Of a stretch of 64,000 bases of DNA, positions 63,232-64,000 are shown piece after piece; positions within the stretch are counted from its first letter, which is position 1; each line of letters begins with the position of its first letter. Source of the DNA: Candidatus Poribacteria bacterium (GTDB lineage Bacteria; Poribacteria; WGA-4E; GCA-2687025); assembly GCA_028818695.1 (NCBI GenBank), contig JAPPNK010000004.1, positions 62,001-126,000 of the forward strand, written 5' to 3'. Below the pieces are notes generated by a model, which was given only the letters and a program-made list of their open reading frames with translations, did not search any database and was not told the origin of the DNA. The translations under genes and the position numbers were made by a program.

Positions 63232-64000
63232 ATGTCGGAACTTTACGCCGCTGTCGCGTTTCCGACGCCTGTGGACAAGCTGTTTTCCTACCGCGTTCCG
63301 GAGGAGCTGGTCGGCGCGGTTCAGCCTGGATGCCGCGTGACCGCTTCGCTGCGCGGCAGGCGTTTGGAGGGGGTCGCGGCGGAATTGCGGACGGAGGCGG
63401 GCGTGGAGGCTCCGCGCGTGCTGCCGTTGTTGAGCTGTCTGGACGAGTCGCCCTTTTTCTCGCGGGAGATGCTGGAACTGTGCCGCTGGGTCGGCGACTA
63501 CTATCTCTGTTCATGGGGGGAGGCGCTTGCCGCGGCGTCCCCGTCGAGCGCGCGGCGCAAACCGAGGCGCCCCCTCGGCATACGGCTCGCCGTTTCATCT
63601 GAACAGGCGCTGGAGCAGGCGGAACTCAAACAAAAAAAAGCGCCGAAGCAAGCCGCGCTGCTGGAGTACCTATGCAGGCAGTTTGAGCCGATTCCCGCCG
63701 CGTCTGCGGTTCAGGCGGCGAATGCGTCCTATGCGACGGCGCGCGCTCTGCAGGCGCAGGGGCTGGCAATTGTGGAGCCTTTGCCGGAAGAAAGCGCCCT
63801 TCCGCCAGAGCAGAGCGCGTCGTTTGAATTGAGCGACTCCCCGCTTCAGCTGAACCCGGAGCAGGCTGCCGCGTATAAAGCGCTGCGCGCCGCTGTCCTG
63901 TCGGAGACGGCGTCCCGCTTCCTGCTCTACGGGGTAACGGGCAGCGGCAAAACGGAGGTGTATATGCAGGCGATGCAGGAGGCGGTCGCGCGGGGGCGTT
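63232..64000 (+). CDS. priA: Primosomal helicase PriA, N-terminal part
   Basis: The first 256 residues of PriA, cut by the window edge. It starts MSELYAAVAFPTPVDKLFSY, the 3'-DNA-binding domain with the typical VxVPxPLxxxFxY pattern, continues through PGCRVTASLRGRRLEGVAAE and the winged-helix region, and reaches the helicase P-loop LLYGVTGSGKTEVYMQAMQE near residue 240. PriA restarts stalled replication forks. ATG 63232 directly follows the TGA of the HEPN-UDG gene, so the two are probably co-translated. Confidence 0.93.
   Translation, partial: MSELYAAVAFPTPVDKLFSYRVPEELVGAVQPGCRVTASLRGRRLEGVAAELRTEAGVEAPRVLPLLSCLDESPFFSREMLELCRWVGDYYLCSWGEALAAASPSSARRKPRRPLGIRLAVSSEQALEQAELKQKKAPKQAALLEYLCRQFEPIPAASAVQAANASYATARALQAQGLAIVEPLPEESALPPEQSASFELSDSPLQLNPEQAAAYKALRAAVLSETASRFLLYGVTGSGKTEVYMQAMQEAVARGR

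Overview
The window looks like a chromosomal segment of a diderm (LPS-bearing), heterotrophic, aerobic bacterium. Direct signs are an lptA-like/lptB/rpoN/hpf block, many secreted proteins and lipoproteins, 2-oxoglutarate/Fe(II) oxygenases of the PhyH type (four copies), a Tat-exported DUF1501 protein, WD40 and Ycf48-like propellers, and LamG and CBM4/9 proteins. This mix is typical of Candidatus Poribacteria and related marine or sponge-associated lineages. That placement is an inference from gene content, not a phylogeny. No rRNA, tRNA or CRISPR array was seen.

Layout. 1-5.2 kb: LPS export, sigma-54, hibernation factor, PhyH and dusB on the plus strand. 5.2-13 kb: a secreted Ycf48-like propeller, then three tandem 616-residue WD40 lipoprotein paralogs, each with its own copy of the same promoter. 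13-23 kb: thiO/HAD pair, LamG protein, an operon of two unusual PhyH proteins with larC and a degenerate CapA-like protein, a secretin-N-like acidic protein, miaA and PhyH. 23.7-28.5 kb: DUF1501, then a minus-strand operon reading ECF sigma factor, double-FHA protein, HExxH peptidase, CPBP-like membrane protease. 28.5-41.5 kb: lipoproteins, TauE/SDR/TIM-barrel operon, three tandem CBM4/9 proteins, DUF971/SCO, purN, an L-fuconate dehydratase-Gfo/Idh/MocA operon, a TlpA-like thioredoxin and an ATP-PPase. 41.5-42.7 kb: an accessory patch with a frameshifted excisionase-like gene and a protein made of four HTH units. 42.7-54.4 kb: split glutamate synthase, ridA, corA, a methyltransferase/AlkB reading frame fused by a 43-bp duplication, sucCD and a deacylase. 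54.6-61.8 kb: a second ECF sigma factor leading an uncharacterised membrane-protein operon, then small membrane proteins with matching promoters and a possible DNA-annealing protein. 62-64 kb: a HEPN-uracil-DNA-glycosylase fusion abutting priA.

Two dispersed, non-coding inverted-repeat families occur in the intergenic spaces. One is a 149-151 bp element with terminal inverted repeats, a central palindrome and, in one copy, an exact 5-bp target duplication. Several adjacent paralogs contain blocks of perfect DNA identity, pointing to recent duplication or gene conversion. The most promising unfamiliar loci are the HEPN-UDG fusion (62.1-63.2 kb), the sigma-led membrane operon (54.8-59.0 kb), the sigma/FHA/protease operon (25.1-28.5 kb), the HxG-type PhyH pair (16.0-17.6 kb) and the four-HTH protein (41.8-42.5 kb).
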